64,000 nt of DNA from Stratiolaelaps scimitus (Eukaryota > Arthropoda > Arachnida > Mesostigmata > Laelapidae): the NCBI GenBank assembly GCA_019614645.1, contig JABWDB010000007.1:5345501-5409500 (forward strand). Reading direction: 5' to 3'. Both the position numbers and the translations under genes were made by a program. Numbering within the stretch: the first letter of the stretch is position 1; each line of letters begins with the position of its first letter. A model generated the notes under the pieces. The model had not been told where the DNA came from. It was given only the letters and a program-made list of their open reading frames with translations, and did no database searches. Shown in pieces: positions 46,513-58,214 of this stretch.

Positions 46513-46616
46513 CTTTTTTTTACAACCTTTTTATTTTTTTTTTACCGAGAACTTAAGCACATGTATGTATATTGCAGTTCCGAGAATAAACAGTTGATTC
46601 AGATATATGATATGAT
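46513..46616 (+). mobile_element. retroposon 3' end, copy 1
   Basis: Nearly identical to 57850-57946: a T-rich run with TTTACAACC, then TTTACCGAGAACTTAAGCA, then TTGCAGTTCCGAGAATAAAC. The GAGAACTTAAGC and TGCAGTTCC blocks are shared with the type A SINE tail, suggesting both ends are recognised by the same reverse transcriptase. Confidence 0.7.
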
Positions 46617-46868
46617 TTATGCCTTGTTCAAAGCTCTCGAAATGAATCCCTCGTTGATCGCTGCTTGACGTTTTAGCCGATTCCAGGCACTCTAGTCTCC
46701 TACCGTCATTCCTGTTCGATTCATACTCGTATACCAGGTCATTGCAGGCATACCCGGTCATGGTCCCGCTAAACCACACCTCCTTTGAAACGACCATCTA
46801 AAGAAGACTAGCCGAAGACGTACAGACCACTCCCTCGCTCCTGTGGCAGCTGTAAGCGGAAGCCGTGC

Positions 46869-47144
46869 ATGGAGCAAACACGCAATGGCACCAGGCATTA
46901 TTGTTTCGCTTCGTCTGCTTCGTCGTTTGAAGCACCGCAACTATTCGAGGCGGTTGGCACCAATACCGCCGTCAACACGAACTCTTTCTCACTGGCCATT
47001 GAGAAGGACTCGAAGGGTGAGAGGGCCCCTTGTGAATTTGGATGCAAGCGGCCGGGAGAAAAGCCGCCCAAAGGTTCGCTTATTTCTTCTCGGCCACTAG
47101 CTCTTATTTTCTCTGGTCCTTTCGTTCGTTGGTTCTTTTTGTAA
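46869..47144 (+). CDS. small ORF with possible donor, unknown
   Basis: An ATGGAG-started frame of 91 codons. The first 60 residues are hydrophilic (Ser, Asn, Thr, Glu, Lys). A GTGAGA motif at 47018 could be a donor inside the frame. A CAG acceptor at 47164-47166 lies downstream on the same strand but only short frames follow it. Confidence 0.18.
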   Translation: MEQTRNGTRHYCFASSASSFEAPQLFEAVGTNTAVNTNSFSLAIEKDSKGERAPCEFGCKRPGEKPPKGSLISSRPLALIFSGPFVRWFFL

Positions 47145-47198
47145 AAAAAAAAACATTGTGTTTCAGCTCGGCGAACAACGCACCGGAAAGTGACTTAC

Positions 47199-47412
47199 TT
47201 GTCTAGGCCTGTTTAAATCCCCGCCAAAGTGTGTGTCTCGTGTGCGGACCGCGCATTCGTTGCGCTTGGCCAAAGGGAATTCCTTTGAAGGCCCGACGGC
47301 ACTAGTGCAGATGGAGCCGCCAACGGTGACAGTGGCGCCGGCGACCACGACATGCAGTGGCGGCTCATGAAGTAGGCACTGCTTTCTCCTTGCGAGTGGA
47401 CAGTCGGGGCCC
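47199..47412 (-). CDS. possible internal exon, unknown
   Basis: A - strand frame without Met is open to a perfect GTAAGT donor (CAA|GTAAGT, intron starting at 47198). The upstream boundary is not clear. The product has a Val-Val-Val-Ala-Gly-Ala-Thr-Val hydrophobic patch, then a hydrophilic end. It overlaps GC-rich sequence, and chance is a real alternative. Confidence 0.22.
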
Positions 47413-48502
47413 AACACTCATACAGTACAGACGCCCGAACCGTTTATTATTCCTGCGACTCCCTGAGCCGCCGATCCCTTCCCGGCCTTGCACAAGTCCA
47501 CGCAGCCCCACCTCGCGGCCAGTACAGCACATCCACTTGCCGACGGTTGCTTGAAATCTCTCGGAACCCCATGGGCTATCATTCACTTAATATAATCACT
47601 TGAACAGGACCTTGACGGGGGTGGTTTATTGTTAAGGCGCAACCAGGCGTTTCGCTTGGTGGCGACGTTCGGCTGACCCGTTGTCTGTCTCAGTGGGGAC
47701 GGTTAGACTTGTGTTGTATCCACTGAGTGGTGACGGAACATGTCTAGATTAGTATCCGTTGCTAACGACTCCCGGAGGAAAATCTCAGACAAAGCTTACG
47801 ATAACGTCATAGCTTCGTTTAGTCAGACGGACAATGTGCATTTTGTGATGATGCTTTTGGTTATGCAGTGTATATGGGAAGTGAAGATATAGTTTAAATA
47901 ACTTTTTGTTAAACTAAATGTGTCTAACCAAAAACCGTAGACCTCTAACTCTCCCATCCAGGGGTTTGGCCGTCTGTGTGTATTCGGGAAAAGAGAGATA
48001 ACAGCATCAGTTCTCACTTCCTCAACACAAAACGACAACTTCACTCACATCTTTCGCGTGTCATGCGACTTGTGAAAATTAATAACAAGAGTCCCTATGG
48101 TGACCTTTTTTCGAACAACAGACAAAAGTGAATTTTTCTAAGTAATTTTTCGCACTAAACGTGCTCTTGGTTCTCAATTGAAAATGCTGCATAGTTAGTT
48201 ATACGGGTTCAGAATTACACAATCGACACACCATAACATGGCCTTTCCCATGGTAAAACGTGCTGCATAATGTTCTGGTTAGGTTGCCGCTAATTCTGCT
48301 GAAGAGGCGACTGTGAGAAGCCATGCCTTTAAAATTAGTATTCATATACAAGTGTGTGCGTATAGCGAGTAACACAGACCGGCTCCATAAGCCGTCCAGA
48401 CGGTCAAGTCTTATTCCCTACACTAGGTTCGGGAAATGCCAGCTTAGCAATTGGTAACACCCTCGTCCTACTTGTCTATAGGCCGCCTCTGTAGATGGCC
48501 GC

Positions 48503-48746
48503 CTACTTCGTACACCTCAAAGGTGTGAGGGCTGGTTGGTCCGTGTGGAAGGTTGAAGAAGAGCGAGACCCACCCTGTCTGTATCTCATAAAGCGATCTT
48601 TCCATACGACCTGACGAACTCGCATCATCCCGGCACACTCGGATAGGCCGGGCGTCCGCTCTCTGTGCTTCCATCTCGAAAGATTTCCGCAGTTCGCCGG
48701 CCGGTTCTTGGTCAAGCGAAATCCAGCCGGGTAGCACCCACCGAAT
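48503..48746 (-). CDS. possible terminal exon of Cys-rich gene
   Basis: A TTAGCCAG acceptor ends at 48747. One base then completes the codon left open by the exon ending at 49002, and the frame runs 80 codons to a TAG at 48503-48505. The product has several Cys in the first third and a basic, Ser-rich end. A competing frame in the same interval (to 48468) is also open, so the choice rests on phase agreement with the upstream exon. The implied intron is about 255 bases. Confidence 0.27.
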
Positions 48747-49001
48747 CTGGCTAATCCTGCTCGAGTAGACAGACTAACTGCTCAGTCGGTCTTCCTCAGC
48801 CCTCCGCCCCACCGCACACGTTCCATCACCTAGCACTATACTGCTACTATCCAACGGGGCGGATACAGCAGCAGGACGCTACTTAGGCGAAGAGAGAGAG
48901 AATTGCTCGAGAAGAAGCTGAGGAGCCATTAAGCGGCCTGATGAAGCTCAGAATTGACCAAATACACGTCATCGTTCGCCAGATTTGCGCCTCTTACTCA
49001 C

Positions 49002-49273
49002 GGTTTACTACCGGCTTTGCTCCGGAGCGAACAGTGAGGTAGGCGTGTGATGTTCCACGGACGAAGCCTTACACATATATCTGTCTTTAGTGTCTTTGCC
49101 AAAGCTGAGGGAGCACACGGATCACCCCTTGCAGCGCAGTATATCCTGTCGGCTGGCCCGTTCATCGCTATCTCTCCGGCCTGACAAATGTTGTTACATC
49201 TCGAGATAATTGGGGCCGTTTGAACCGGCGACGGTTGGCCGTTTTTTGCAAATCCCTTAGCAAACGGCTCTCT
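49002..49273 (-). CDS. possible Cys-rich exon, unknown
   Basis: A GTGTGTCAG acceptor ends at 49274, and a perfect donor GTGAGTAAG begins at 49001. The exon is open for 90 codons plus two bases. It encodes about six Cys in the second half, beginning Arg-Cys-Asn-Asn-Ile-Cys, suggesting an extracellular disulfide-bonded domain. No family is recognised. The upstream exons were not found. Confidence 0.33.
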
Positions 49274-49289
49274 CTGACACACGAATCTT

Positions 49290-50155
49290 TACTGATGCTG
49301 ACGCGCCTGTGTGCAGTTGAAACCAGCGCACGTGATGCGCCGTGGAGTGGAGCGCTGGATAATTTGATATTCTTTCTAATTAATGAAAACATATACACTC
49401 TGCCTTATGGAGGGCGAGACGGTTCACGGGGATTCTCTTCATTTGTACGCGTCTTAATCGATATTTAGTTAGTGCTAATTTAGTTAATCGACCTGTATAA
49501 ATCATTGACCCGTTGAACTGCATTCCCTTGAATAAACGGACCAGTGGCTAGTATAACAAGAGGCAGATTGAAAGCTTGGGAGATTTTTCAGAATTCGAAT
49601 TCATGTTGATATGCTTTTGCCAATGATCGATAACTAGTCGCAGTCATGCAACCCAAGTTCGTTCTGTGTAAACGGTTCCGGTCGGCCTAGCGGGTCTATC
49701 AGCACCGCACCCTTTTTGGCTGAGGTATATGGGACATCAGGGAAAACCCAGTAAAAAACTATACTCCAGAGATACCAAACTTAGACATCTTCGTGTCGTT
49801 CGTAATGGTCTTTGAGAACGACATTTGCTTGACGTTGCCCTTAACTTAGCACATTAGAAAAATGAACTCTTTTAATCTAATTGTGTATGAGTCTCTATGG
49901 CAATTGCAGTTGCCTCAGTACTGATTATGCGTACCTTAGTACTGATTGTATTCCTGAGTTCCCGACTGTCCACATTAGGTCAGTTCTGTCTGCCTGTCTC
50001 GTCTCGTCGACGCTGCTGTTCGACTTTCGTTAGCAGGAATTCACCACTTTGAAAGGGTCGATCTGAACCCCCAGGGTGGACTCGTTGCGATGAATTGAAA
50101 CGAATAAAAACGTCCGGATTCAACGGATTCATACCGCTTGTACATATAACATAAT
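49290..50155. other. unassigned stretch
   Basis: No gene supported. Frames of 60-84 codons occur, and the one at 49980-50234 (- strand) largely translates the adjacent SINE. Confidence 0.5.
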
Positions 50156-50159
50156 ACAT

Positions 50160-50306
50160 GTCAGCGCGGTGGCTTGGACGGCTGAGTCTCTGGCTGTAAA
50201 AAGCCAGAGGCCGCAGGTTCGAATCCCGTTGCATGACATATAAGAGAACTTAAGCATTCTATGCAGTTCCTTTAATAAATCAATAAAGCCTTACCTTACC
50301 TTACAT
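50160..50306 (+). mobile_element. SINE type A, full length
   Basis: Starts GTCAGCGCGGTGGCTTGG (A-box region), followed by an eight-base stem CTCTGGCT...AGCCAGAG, a perfect B box GGTTCGAATCC at 50216-50226, then GACATATAAGAGAACTTAAG and TGCAGTTCCTTTAATAAA, ending in (CCTTA)n. It is flanked by TACATAT on both sides, a possible target duplication. This is the best copy of the family. Confidence 0.8.
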
Positions 50307-50479
50307 ATGACGTAGGGTGGAACGGGCGAGCTGTCGGGCCAGCGTGTGCATCCCGATCAGTGTAGGCTAGCCACTTAGCTGACAGCATTTACCCAGAAGC
50401 ATAACAGGTTGCAAGAAGTCCACAAACTACAAATGTATACATAATGTCTAGTACATATATATATATATTGAGCCGAAGT

Positions 50480-52180
50480 CATATGAAGTTACACAAGTGG
50501 TGACATGGAGACACGGTATGCTTGCCTTGCAACGAAGCTTGACGGAGAGCCAAAGCTGAACCTACTCGGATCTTACACCGAGGTATCACAGCACCAAGGA
50601 TCGAGCGAGGCGAGTTGGCAGCAGCCGGAAGCAGAGAGGTGCTACAGTGGTAGAAAGTGCCCGTGGTAGGCACGCAGTACGCTGCCGGCGAAAGAGCTGT
50701 TTGCTGGTGATAGGACTTGGAGCTTGCAGCTAAGCTTCTCCGCCAAACGGCAATAACCTGCAGCCGCCGCCACCGCCGAGGGCACGCACGGCTGAGGCAG
50801 TTGCTGCTGCTGCTGCTGCTACAAAGCGAGTCAAAAATGCCGCGTTGTCATCGCTCAACGCCCTCTAGTCGTCTGGGTAGTTTGGACGTGGATGGATGAG
50901 TGCCTTCTCTGCGTACGTTTGACGCCTTGTTGATGTTATTGTTGCCGGCTATTACATTGTGGCCGCTGTTTTGTCCTTGTTGTTATAGCCACTGAAGTCG
51001 TTGCCGTTGTTACGTTTGTCGCTGCTTCGACTGTGACTGCATCTACAGTTGCTCCACCACTTCTTATCTTTGTTGTTGTTATTCGTCGTTGCCCGTTGTA
51101 ACGGGGCCGAGAGTCGCGACGAGCATGAAGTGCTGTTGAGGATGCTGCTGCTGCTTGTAGCTGTGGATCGGCGCTACGCAAACTCAATCCACGAAGAAGT
51201 GGGTGCATCCCAAAATTGGGGGCGGCAAGACTGCGTCTGCCATAAACGCTATGCAGCTGACGAAGAGGCCAGAGAGACAGAACGAGAAATAGCTCGTGAT
51301 GTATGTATGTAGTGTATCCATGAACTCGTGCACATATCCTCCTACACCGTGTCCGATGGTGGACTACTCGCCCTTGATCTCTTGCGCCTTGATCTCTTGC
51401 GCCTGTCTAGCTAAGCTAAGCGAGGCTGTGGGGGCGGGAACGGCCCGGTGTATGGAGCGCTGCGTTTCGTTCTGCGCTGCTATGTAACTGCAGCAGCTGT
51501 TCGTGCGCGATCCCAGATCCTTTTGTCTCCTGCTGGCAGTTCTGTTTCGCGCGTGCGGAGTCAGTACAGGACGGCGGCACGTAGTTTGTTTCGTGGAGTG
51601 CGCAGGCACTCCCACGGCGTACCTAGGACAGATCACATAGATCAGATGTTTTGCTCAGATCAGCTGCAAGCTCTGCTGGGGGAACTCGTGCGGGTGTTAG
51701 CAGCGCGCGTGAGCTGAAGAACGAAAGGCTGTCGAGTTTCGCCAGAAACGCAACACGAGGAGCCAAAACTGGTACGGTACGGCGGCAGCAGCATCCGCAC
51801 GCGTCGTGGTCGTTGGACGCCACCGTATGCTTCAGGACGGTCTCAACGGCGCACGGTCGTACTTTTTTAGCCTTTGTGCAAGCGGTGCTGGATGGACGCA
51901 AGCCACAACTTGTGGCTTGAGTTTCTGGCATCCCTCAGGCTTGCTGGCCTTTTCAGATTGGCCAGGCATCTATCACATGGCCACATGCGCGTGCCTTCGC
52001 AGGACGAACTGTACGTGGGCCAGCTGGCTGTGGGACGTCGGCGTCGACATATTGAAACGAATTCGCTAGCAGGAACGAACTCAGGTCGAGCTGGTGGCCA
52101 ACACGCTACGGCCGTGAGGGTGGTGGAGGAAAAACTGTTGAAAGAGGCGCTCCGGTCAGCCCGACCCCTGTAGCAGATGT
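50480..52180. other. GC-rich stretch with overlapping ORFs
   Basis: Contains (CTG)n at about 50803-50819 and a 16-base tandem pair (CTTGATCTCTTGCGCC) at 51373-51404. Overlapping + strand frames of 87-99 codons lie between 51448 and 52173. No domain or firm splice sites. Confidence 0.4.
51892..52173 (+). CDS. small ORF, unknown
   Basis: An ATG frame of 93 codons, Leu/Arg/Ala rich and helix-prone, with a Leu-rich amphipathic start and a basic Arg-Arg-Arg-Arg cluster in the middle. The upstream sequence has acceptor-like CAG motifs, but no start context or family supports it. Confidence 0.17.
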   Translation: MDASHNLWLEFLASLRLAGLFRLARHLSHGHMRVPSQDELYVGQLAVGRRRRHIETNSLAGTNSGRAGGQHATAVRVVEEKLLKEALRSARPL

Positions 52181-53540
52181 GATGCGGTTAGAGATAGATC
52201 ACGTTCACGGTGGAGGCTTTGTTCATCCACCTTGCTGGGCAATACGTAGCTACCGATCGACGCCGGAAAATACACGATCACACCCACGCAGATACAGCCA
52301 TCTACGCAAACACAGCCGTCTCTCCACTCGAAGCCGCGCTGTGCTGCCGCCGAATTAAGGTGTCGATTTCGTCTGTTCGGCATCCGCCAGGGTGCGAACG
52401 AGTAACCTTTAGTGATTGTACAGCAGCGAGGCGAAATTGCGAACGAAATTACGCACCAGAAAACAACAGCGAAAAACATAGAGGAAATTGTTGCTCATGA
52501 AATAGTGTGCAGGATGCGAATACACTCGTTGACGCCGTGTTCACCCCTCAAGGTAACGTCTACTATATTCTAACATACGCACAAATGAAGACGAATACCG
52601 TTCGTGATAAATACATTACAATGACGTAGGCAGTAGAGTTAAGTATCAAGCGCACATCAAGAATGCCTTATATAAGAATGCCTTTAGTGATGAGTGAACG
52701 CACGCTTGCTATCGAACATAAGCAGATTCGTCAAACTTGTATGATGTATGATGTTTGGTAGCTCGGACGACTGCGAGCGTAATCACAAGATTCTTTTAAC
52801 TATCTAAGTCAAAAATTATTTGTTTCATACTATCGCAATGATGAAAATTGACGGCTTTCGGTGAACCGAACAAATCCGGACTGAATCTCATAAACGTTCA
52901 TCTCCAAGTATTATTTATTATTGTCGTATGGCTCAAAAATCAATTCGCCAGAAGCTGCTCGCAGGTGTACTGAGAGGGCCAGCGGAAATATAAAAAAAAA
53001 CAGCCCGGAGTGCGAATCTCAGAGGGCGACAGGTGACCGCCAGCAAGGGTCGGAATCAAGTGAGTCAGAATTCGAAGCGTAAAATGAATATGTGTTTCTA
53101 CACGTACCTACCCAATATGAGTGATTGGAGTTTCTGCCTCGAAACTTCTGGAGTCTACATTTTGCTTCGAAATTACTAGATTTTTCTTCTTCCATATGAA
53201 GGTTTGCCAGTGAGGGTCTCAAGATTGTCATTCTCTGTATGTTGCCTTTGAGAAAATGAATGACCGTGCGAGACGGGTCCCTGCTTTTGACAACAGATAT
53301 AACCCTGCGGTCATCCTGCGGTAATTCACGTTGGCGATAAACTCAAATCCGGCCTTTGGTTGCCATGACTTCTGTGTACGGAAAATAACTAGTAAAAAGT
53401 TATTCGAAAACGAAGATTGCTTGCTAATGCCTCTTTGAAAGTGGAACGAATGCGAGATATTCTTTGCACAGGCTCGTTCGTGACAAGAATATTACAAGGA
53501 CAGTACCGCTGTATTGAATAGAATGGGTTAAATCAGAATG
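52180..53540. other. unassigned stretch
   Basis: AT-rich after 52500 and without frames of interest. Frames of 96-107 codons on both strands at 52156-52500 are not supported. Confidence 0.5.
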
Positions 53541-53544
53541 TTAT

Positions 53545-53694
53545 GTCAGCGCGGTGGCTCAGACGGCTAAGTCTCTGGCTATTGGAAGCCAGAGGTCGTA
53601 GTTTCGAGCCCTGCTGTGTGACATATAAGAGAGCTTCAGCATTGTAAAATTGCAGCTCCTTTAATAAACCAATAAAACCTTTACCTTTAAACCT
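53545..53694 (+). mobile_element. SINE type A, full length, slightly decayed
   Basis: Aligns end to end with 50160-50306. The A-box region GGTGGCTCAGACGG is kept, while the B box is altered to GTTTCGAGCCC. The tail reads CCTTTAATAAACCAATAAAA then ACCTTTACC. Confidence 0.78.
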
Positions 53695-54499
53695 TAATAA
53701 TACAAACAACTTATTTTAACCAGTTGCAGTCAGGCGTTGCTAAGAGTGTCATTTTATTATTAAATGTATGCTAATTCTTTACGATTCCATTTATGTCAAG
53801 CGGAATTAATAATCGTATTTAATTATCAAGATATCCTCTATCATTAATAAATTCTTGGCAATAATGAACGACATCATGGTGACGCCAATGCAAAGGCGCT
53901 CCAAAATGCTCAGATGAGCATTAGTTCTGGCAGGATTGACCATGCATCATATCATCCAACAGCGACCGAGTGACCGTCAATCGCCTTTAGTGGTAGAACG
54001 GATTGAGCGCAGGGCAGCGTCACCAAGAAAGTATGGTAAGAGGAAAATCCGGAGTAGTCTCGCAGTGGGCACTTCTTCTGCCTAAGATAGTGCTGGATAT
54101 TGGAGCGTGCCACAGTTGTCGCCAAGCAGACAGTTCGTCAAGCATTTTGGCTTTGGCACATCCCGCACTGCGAAGACGCACAGCTTATTCATAATCTCTG
54201 TCGCACAGGGGATGGCCCAAAGACCATCAGGGCTACCGCCGATGGTTGTAACGATACGTTATGGGCAAATGCCGTCGTCCGTACAGCTGATAACGGCCAC
54301 AAACACGCACACATGGTACAGCTGTCTAGCTAAAATAAATGACTTGTATATGGCCTGTCCACAGCCTACCCCCAAGCTTGCCCGTCTCTCACGCCGTTGT
54401 AGCTGAGTCAGCTGCAGCCGACGCAAGGAGGCAACCCACAGTGCGAGACAGCATGGGACTAAGGAGGCCGTTTGGTTAGAAAGCACTTCTGTAAAATAG

Positions 54500-55320
54500 C
54501 AAAGTTGCTAGCATTGTCCCCCTGCGTCCAAGCCACTTAGGCGGTTGGCGAAGGGAACGAACGCCACGCATAGCAACACGCTAGGCATCGGACGCCAAAC
54601 AGGCGGGCAGCTATTGCCAACAAACGAAAGGCCCACGCATTTAAGAACCTGGACGAAGTGCGGTAAAGGCTCACGGCGAGAGAGAGAGACAGAGAGCGAG
54701 CGAGGGAGAGTGGGCGACACAGGAGTCCGCAAAGGGATGGGAATTCTGTGTAAGACAAATCAGCCGGACAAAATGAGGACAACGATTGTTTTGCTTCTTC
54801 TCAACTGTACCCGAAACTGCTTGACCGCTGGTGGCAGTTGAGAGGAGAGGGCTTTCACTGCGGCATTTCGTTGCTGGACGCGGCAAGTCCGTCGGCGGCC
54901 ACCGCAGGCAACAGCATCATCCTTTGCTGTTGCGAGAGAGAGAGAGAAAATGGGAAAAGAACCAGCTTCAACTCTCACTCTCAAACACACTGAGTCCGGT
55001 GGAGGGCAACTGTGTGTCCATGGGTGCGACAGAGAGGACGAGAAATAGTCACTCCGAGCAAAGCGAAATGTCGTGGAGTTGGGGGAGAAACGCGAACTTT
55101 GCGCAAATTTGTCAGCGAACTCGTGCCAAACCGTCGACTAACACCAACTGTTGTTGTACCTGTGACCGGTGGCAGTTAACCCAGCTAGGGTTGGCGGCCG
55201 AGACGGCAGCAGTAGCCCTAGTGAAGGCACCCTCGGGCGCCCATGGGCCCGAGGAACACAGCTGTGTCCAAATCGTCTCGGAAAGGGAACGAAATTGAGG
55301 GGAGCTAAGCTTTGCGCATC
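54500..55320. other. GC-rich unassigned stretch
   Basis: Several (GA)n patches (54679-54707, 54931-54946) and overlapping frames up to 155 codons (54831-55298, + strand), none with a domain or splice support. Confidence 0.4.
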
Positions 55321-55327
55321 GACTCAC

Positions 55328-55399
55328 ATCGCTCTCCAACGAGTGTGTTGCTGCTGGCCTCCGAGGAGCGAAGTAAATAAGAGTGTCGCTTGAATACGT
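55328..55399 (-). CDS. possible internal exon of 24 codons
   Basis: On the - strand a pyrimidine-rich tract ends in TATGGTTAG (55400), and 72 bases later there is a consensus donor (GAT|GTGAGT, intron starting at 55327). The interval is exactly 24 open codons, phase 0 at both ends. The product reads Thr-Tyr-Ser-Ser-Asp-Thr-Leu-Ile-Tyr-Phe then Arg-Arg-Pro-Ala. Both splice signals are good. No partner exon was found. Confidence 0.33.
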
Positions 55400-55934
55400 C
55401 TAACCATAGGGTAGAGTAGTATGCAAGGCCGGATATGTCACCAGACTGGTGAGAAGGGGACTGGTAGAAGGCCTTCACAGAGTTCCTATGCCTCGTGTCG
55501 TTATTGAGCGGGTCGAATGGTCAAATGGCCGGAGCGGTTATAGAATCCACAAAGGCAAAAAGGAGAAAAATAACTGGTGCGCTCTCTACTTTAGGCAACC
55601 TGAGGCGACAGTTGTCCAAGCAGTTCCAGGGAGCTCCCTCAGTCATCTCGTCTACGCACGTCCACCTGTTCCGTTGTCGTTTACTCGCTTCAGCCTGTTC
55701 TGCTAGCGCTCGCGATGCAGTACTACCATGGTCCCATAAGCATCCCGATCCCGCTGTCGCCTGGCACTCGTTCGGCACTATTCATTGGGATATGCGTGTC
55801 AGTATCGTAGATATCGCACAACCGTCTAATCTGCACAGATATACAACAGAGTCGAGTGAGCTGAAATCTGCTATAGAGTCATGGATATGTTATGGCAGTT
55901 ATTATCAACGTCGATTGCATCATATCTGTTTTTT

Positions 55935-56185
55935 TCGAGCTGACCCTCAGCTGTTCCCCTATGCGACAGGCCTCAGCTCTTAACCTTTTAGGTATTACTA
56001 TGAGGATCTGTCGGGGCCACCTTTGCTTATTCTCTGCCTTACTCGTACCTGACAAGAGTCTTCAGATAAAGAAAGATGATAAAGAACTCCAAAGATTCTC
56101 CGCGTCTGACAGGATTTGAACCCAACACACACGTCCCTCCGGTCTAGCAGTCCACGACGCTCACCACTAGACCATCCAGGGTTTG
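55935..56185 (-). mobile_element. SINE type C with tRNA-like head
   Basis: Read on the - strand, a tRNA-like head has an A box TGGTCTAGTGGTGAGC and a B box GGTTCAAATCC (complement at 56111-56121). A body of about 150 bases follows, and it ends GCTGAGGGTCAGCTCGAAAA. The body recurs on the + strand at 63557-63711. The head is typical of Glu/Asp-type tRNA, but anticodon-arm pairing is poor, so this is not called as a tRNA gene. Confidence 0.72.
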
Positions 56186-56189
56186 CATC

Positions 56190-57840
56190 ATATCAAACCA
56201 GTACTAAAATGAATTTGCTGTAATGGTACTGATGGGTGCCACGATGGCTATGGTCATCACAGTCACCTCTGAATCTGTGGGGGGGAATTTGCCAATAAGC
56301 AATAAAAGGTTATGTCAACTGCACCAGTCGCACACTCATTCTGTTCTATGAGTTCTCTCACTGCATGCAGCTGTATTGCGCCATGGACAAGCAACTCTGG
56401 AAAAACTCGCCTGAGCATCTGTCAATCTACTCGAGGGGGCTTTTTACTGAGATGAGTGCTGCTAGTACATTGCTGTATATAGTTGATGCTGCTGCAGATG
56501 TCCTGTAAAGGCTTAGGCCTAAGGACATAATATTCTCACTGATTTTCGTCTACCGAAGTTCGTGCCGATAGTCTACGTACTATTCTCGCCTGCTCGCTCG
56601 CTGTCCGTAGAAGGGAATGCTGACAACGTCGCTGCCCGTACCCTGCCTGAAACGACTATTTGGCGAACTGAGGGACACCTGGCCCATGGCGGCGACGGCG
56701 GCATACTTTATAGCATTATGGCGCGACCCCGCACCCGTTGAACTGCAGAGATCGGGGGACAAGCGGCATGGAAAAGGGCGTCAACACAAGCTGAACAACG
56801 CGGCAGATACGCCGTTCCACCATGCTTCTCGTCCTCAGAGCGCCAACAGAATACGGTCAATAACGTTGTACGTTAGGGGGAGGGAATGCTAGCTAGGGTA
56901 CGCCATCGATCAGAATCAGGCTTGTGCTCCATCGCTGCTCGCCTTCGTTCGCTGTCGGTCTAAAACGGAGAGGATGAAGCCTTGGTTGTCCTATTAGGTC
57001 GGGGAAGGGCCTAGAGGAGACGCTAGCGCATGAGCTTGCTTAGCTGCTGATCTGAAGGTGCTGTTAGGACTCTTGCTCTCTGTCTCTTTCTCTCCCTACC
57101 TGCCTTCCTCCTTTTGGTTCGCGTAGAGTTGCCGGGGGTAACGTAAGTTAGGGTAGACCGCTTGCTTCGCCCTCCTCTGTTCGCCTATACGACAGAGGTA
57201 TGACGGGCACCGGGTGTCGGTCGGGTGTCTCCCGCCATGAAAGAGTTAATGCCTCACCTCTGCTGCAATAACTACAAGCCCACCAGGAGCACATTCCTGG
57301 CACGTCGCATATTGCACTTTGCGTTCCGCACCCGGTTCAGGCCCCTTCTCTGCCACCCCCTAACACCTCTGCCGCCACGACCATTTTCGCAGAGCTGCAT
57401 CATATCTACTACATAGACATGCGTGTGGGACATGAGTGTGACACCGGAGCATCCCGCAGACTCCGTAACGGCACATCTGGCCGCCGTGGGTGCTAGCCTC
57501 ATCAGGAACAATGATAGCAGACGACGAGGGTCACTGGCTGCCGGGTGAAACCTATTACATCGGCGGATGATGAAGAGGTTGAAAACGATGAAGACTACAA
57601 ACGATAGGGACGCATTCGGAAACGTGTGTGCGCGTATCTGTATGCTTATACCATTAGGCGAATGAGGACGAGCTCTATTGAGACGTGTGGATTGCGGCAA
57701 AATTGTCAAAACGCGTTGCTCTGCTTGATGGTACAAAGTGACCCACAATTCGACAGGCAATCTATCCTAGAAGTTTACTCCGAGCATGTTCTAAAATCGA
57801 CTAAATGTGGCGTTCGATTTGATCAAGCCACCCAAAGTCT
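56190..57840. other. unassigned stretch
   Basis: Frames up to 162 codons (57272-57760, - strand) without domains. An ATG frame of 91 codons at 56617-56892 (+) has GC-rich third positions but no other support. A very long pyrimidine tract at 57070-57116 ends in GCGTAG, with GTAAGT 16 bases later. Confidence 0.4.
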
Positions 57841-57849
57841 GTTCTACCT

Positions 57850-57946
57850 TTTTTTTACAACCTTTTTACTTTTTTTTTTACCGAGAACTTAAGCATATGT
57901 ATGTATATTGCAGTTCCGAGAATAAACATTTGATTATGATATGATA
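57850..57946 (+). mobile_element. retroposon 3' end, copy 2
   Basis: Same 3' sequence as 46513-46616. Upstream similarity ends abruptly, so both are 5'-truncated. Consistent with the 3' end of a LINE or a long SINE. Confidence 0.7.
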
Positions 57947-58214
57947 CCTCATAAGAATGAACTGTATATATATAGATATATACATGCTATATGCAGTGCC
58001 CATTTGAAAACACATGAGAGAAACTTATAAGAGTGAAATATCACAGGGGCTTAACTATCCCCAGCTGTATTACGCTGTGCTATTTCGCCCCGGATTTTCC
58101 AGGACTGTCTGATGAGATTAAGTGTTGTCACCTCCATTTGACGGGTTTCTCTTCTGTAGTTTAGCCTAAACCAGACGGCGTTATCTGGTCAATCAGAGTC
58201 GTTCCCCAGCCAAT

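Noticed and set aside
46141..46668. 175-codon frame on the + strand
   Set aside because: Its last third is the 46513 retroposon tail and poly-T, and the rest has no domain.
50160..50235. A functional tRNA gene
   Set aside because: The acceptor arm cannot be closed, and three further copies share the downstream SINE body.
55495..55983. Remnant of a LINE C-terminal region (Val-Asp-Ile-Ala-x-Pro motif near 55806)
   Set aside because: The motif is followed by only a loose resemblance and no reverse transcriptase block was found upstream. Kept as an idea only.
56098..56180. A functional tRNA gene (A and B boxes on the - strand)
   Set aside because: The anticodon arm does not pair well and the sequence continues into a repeated SINE body found elsewhere.
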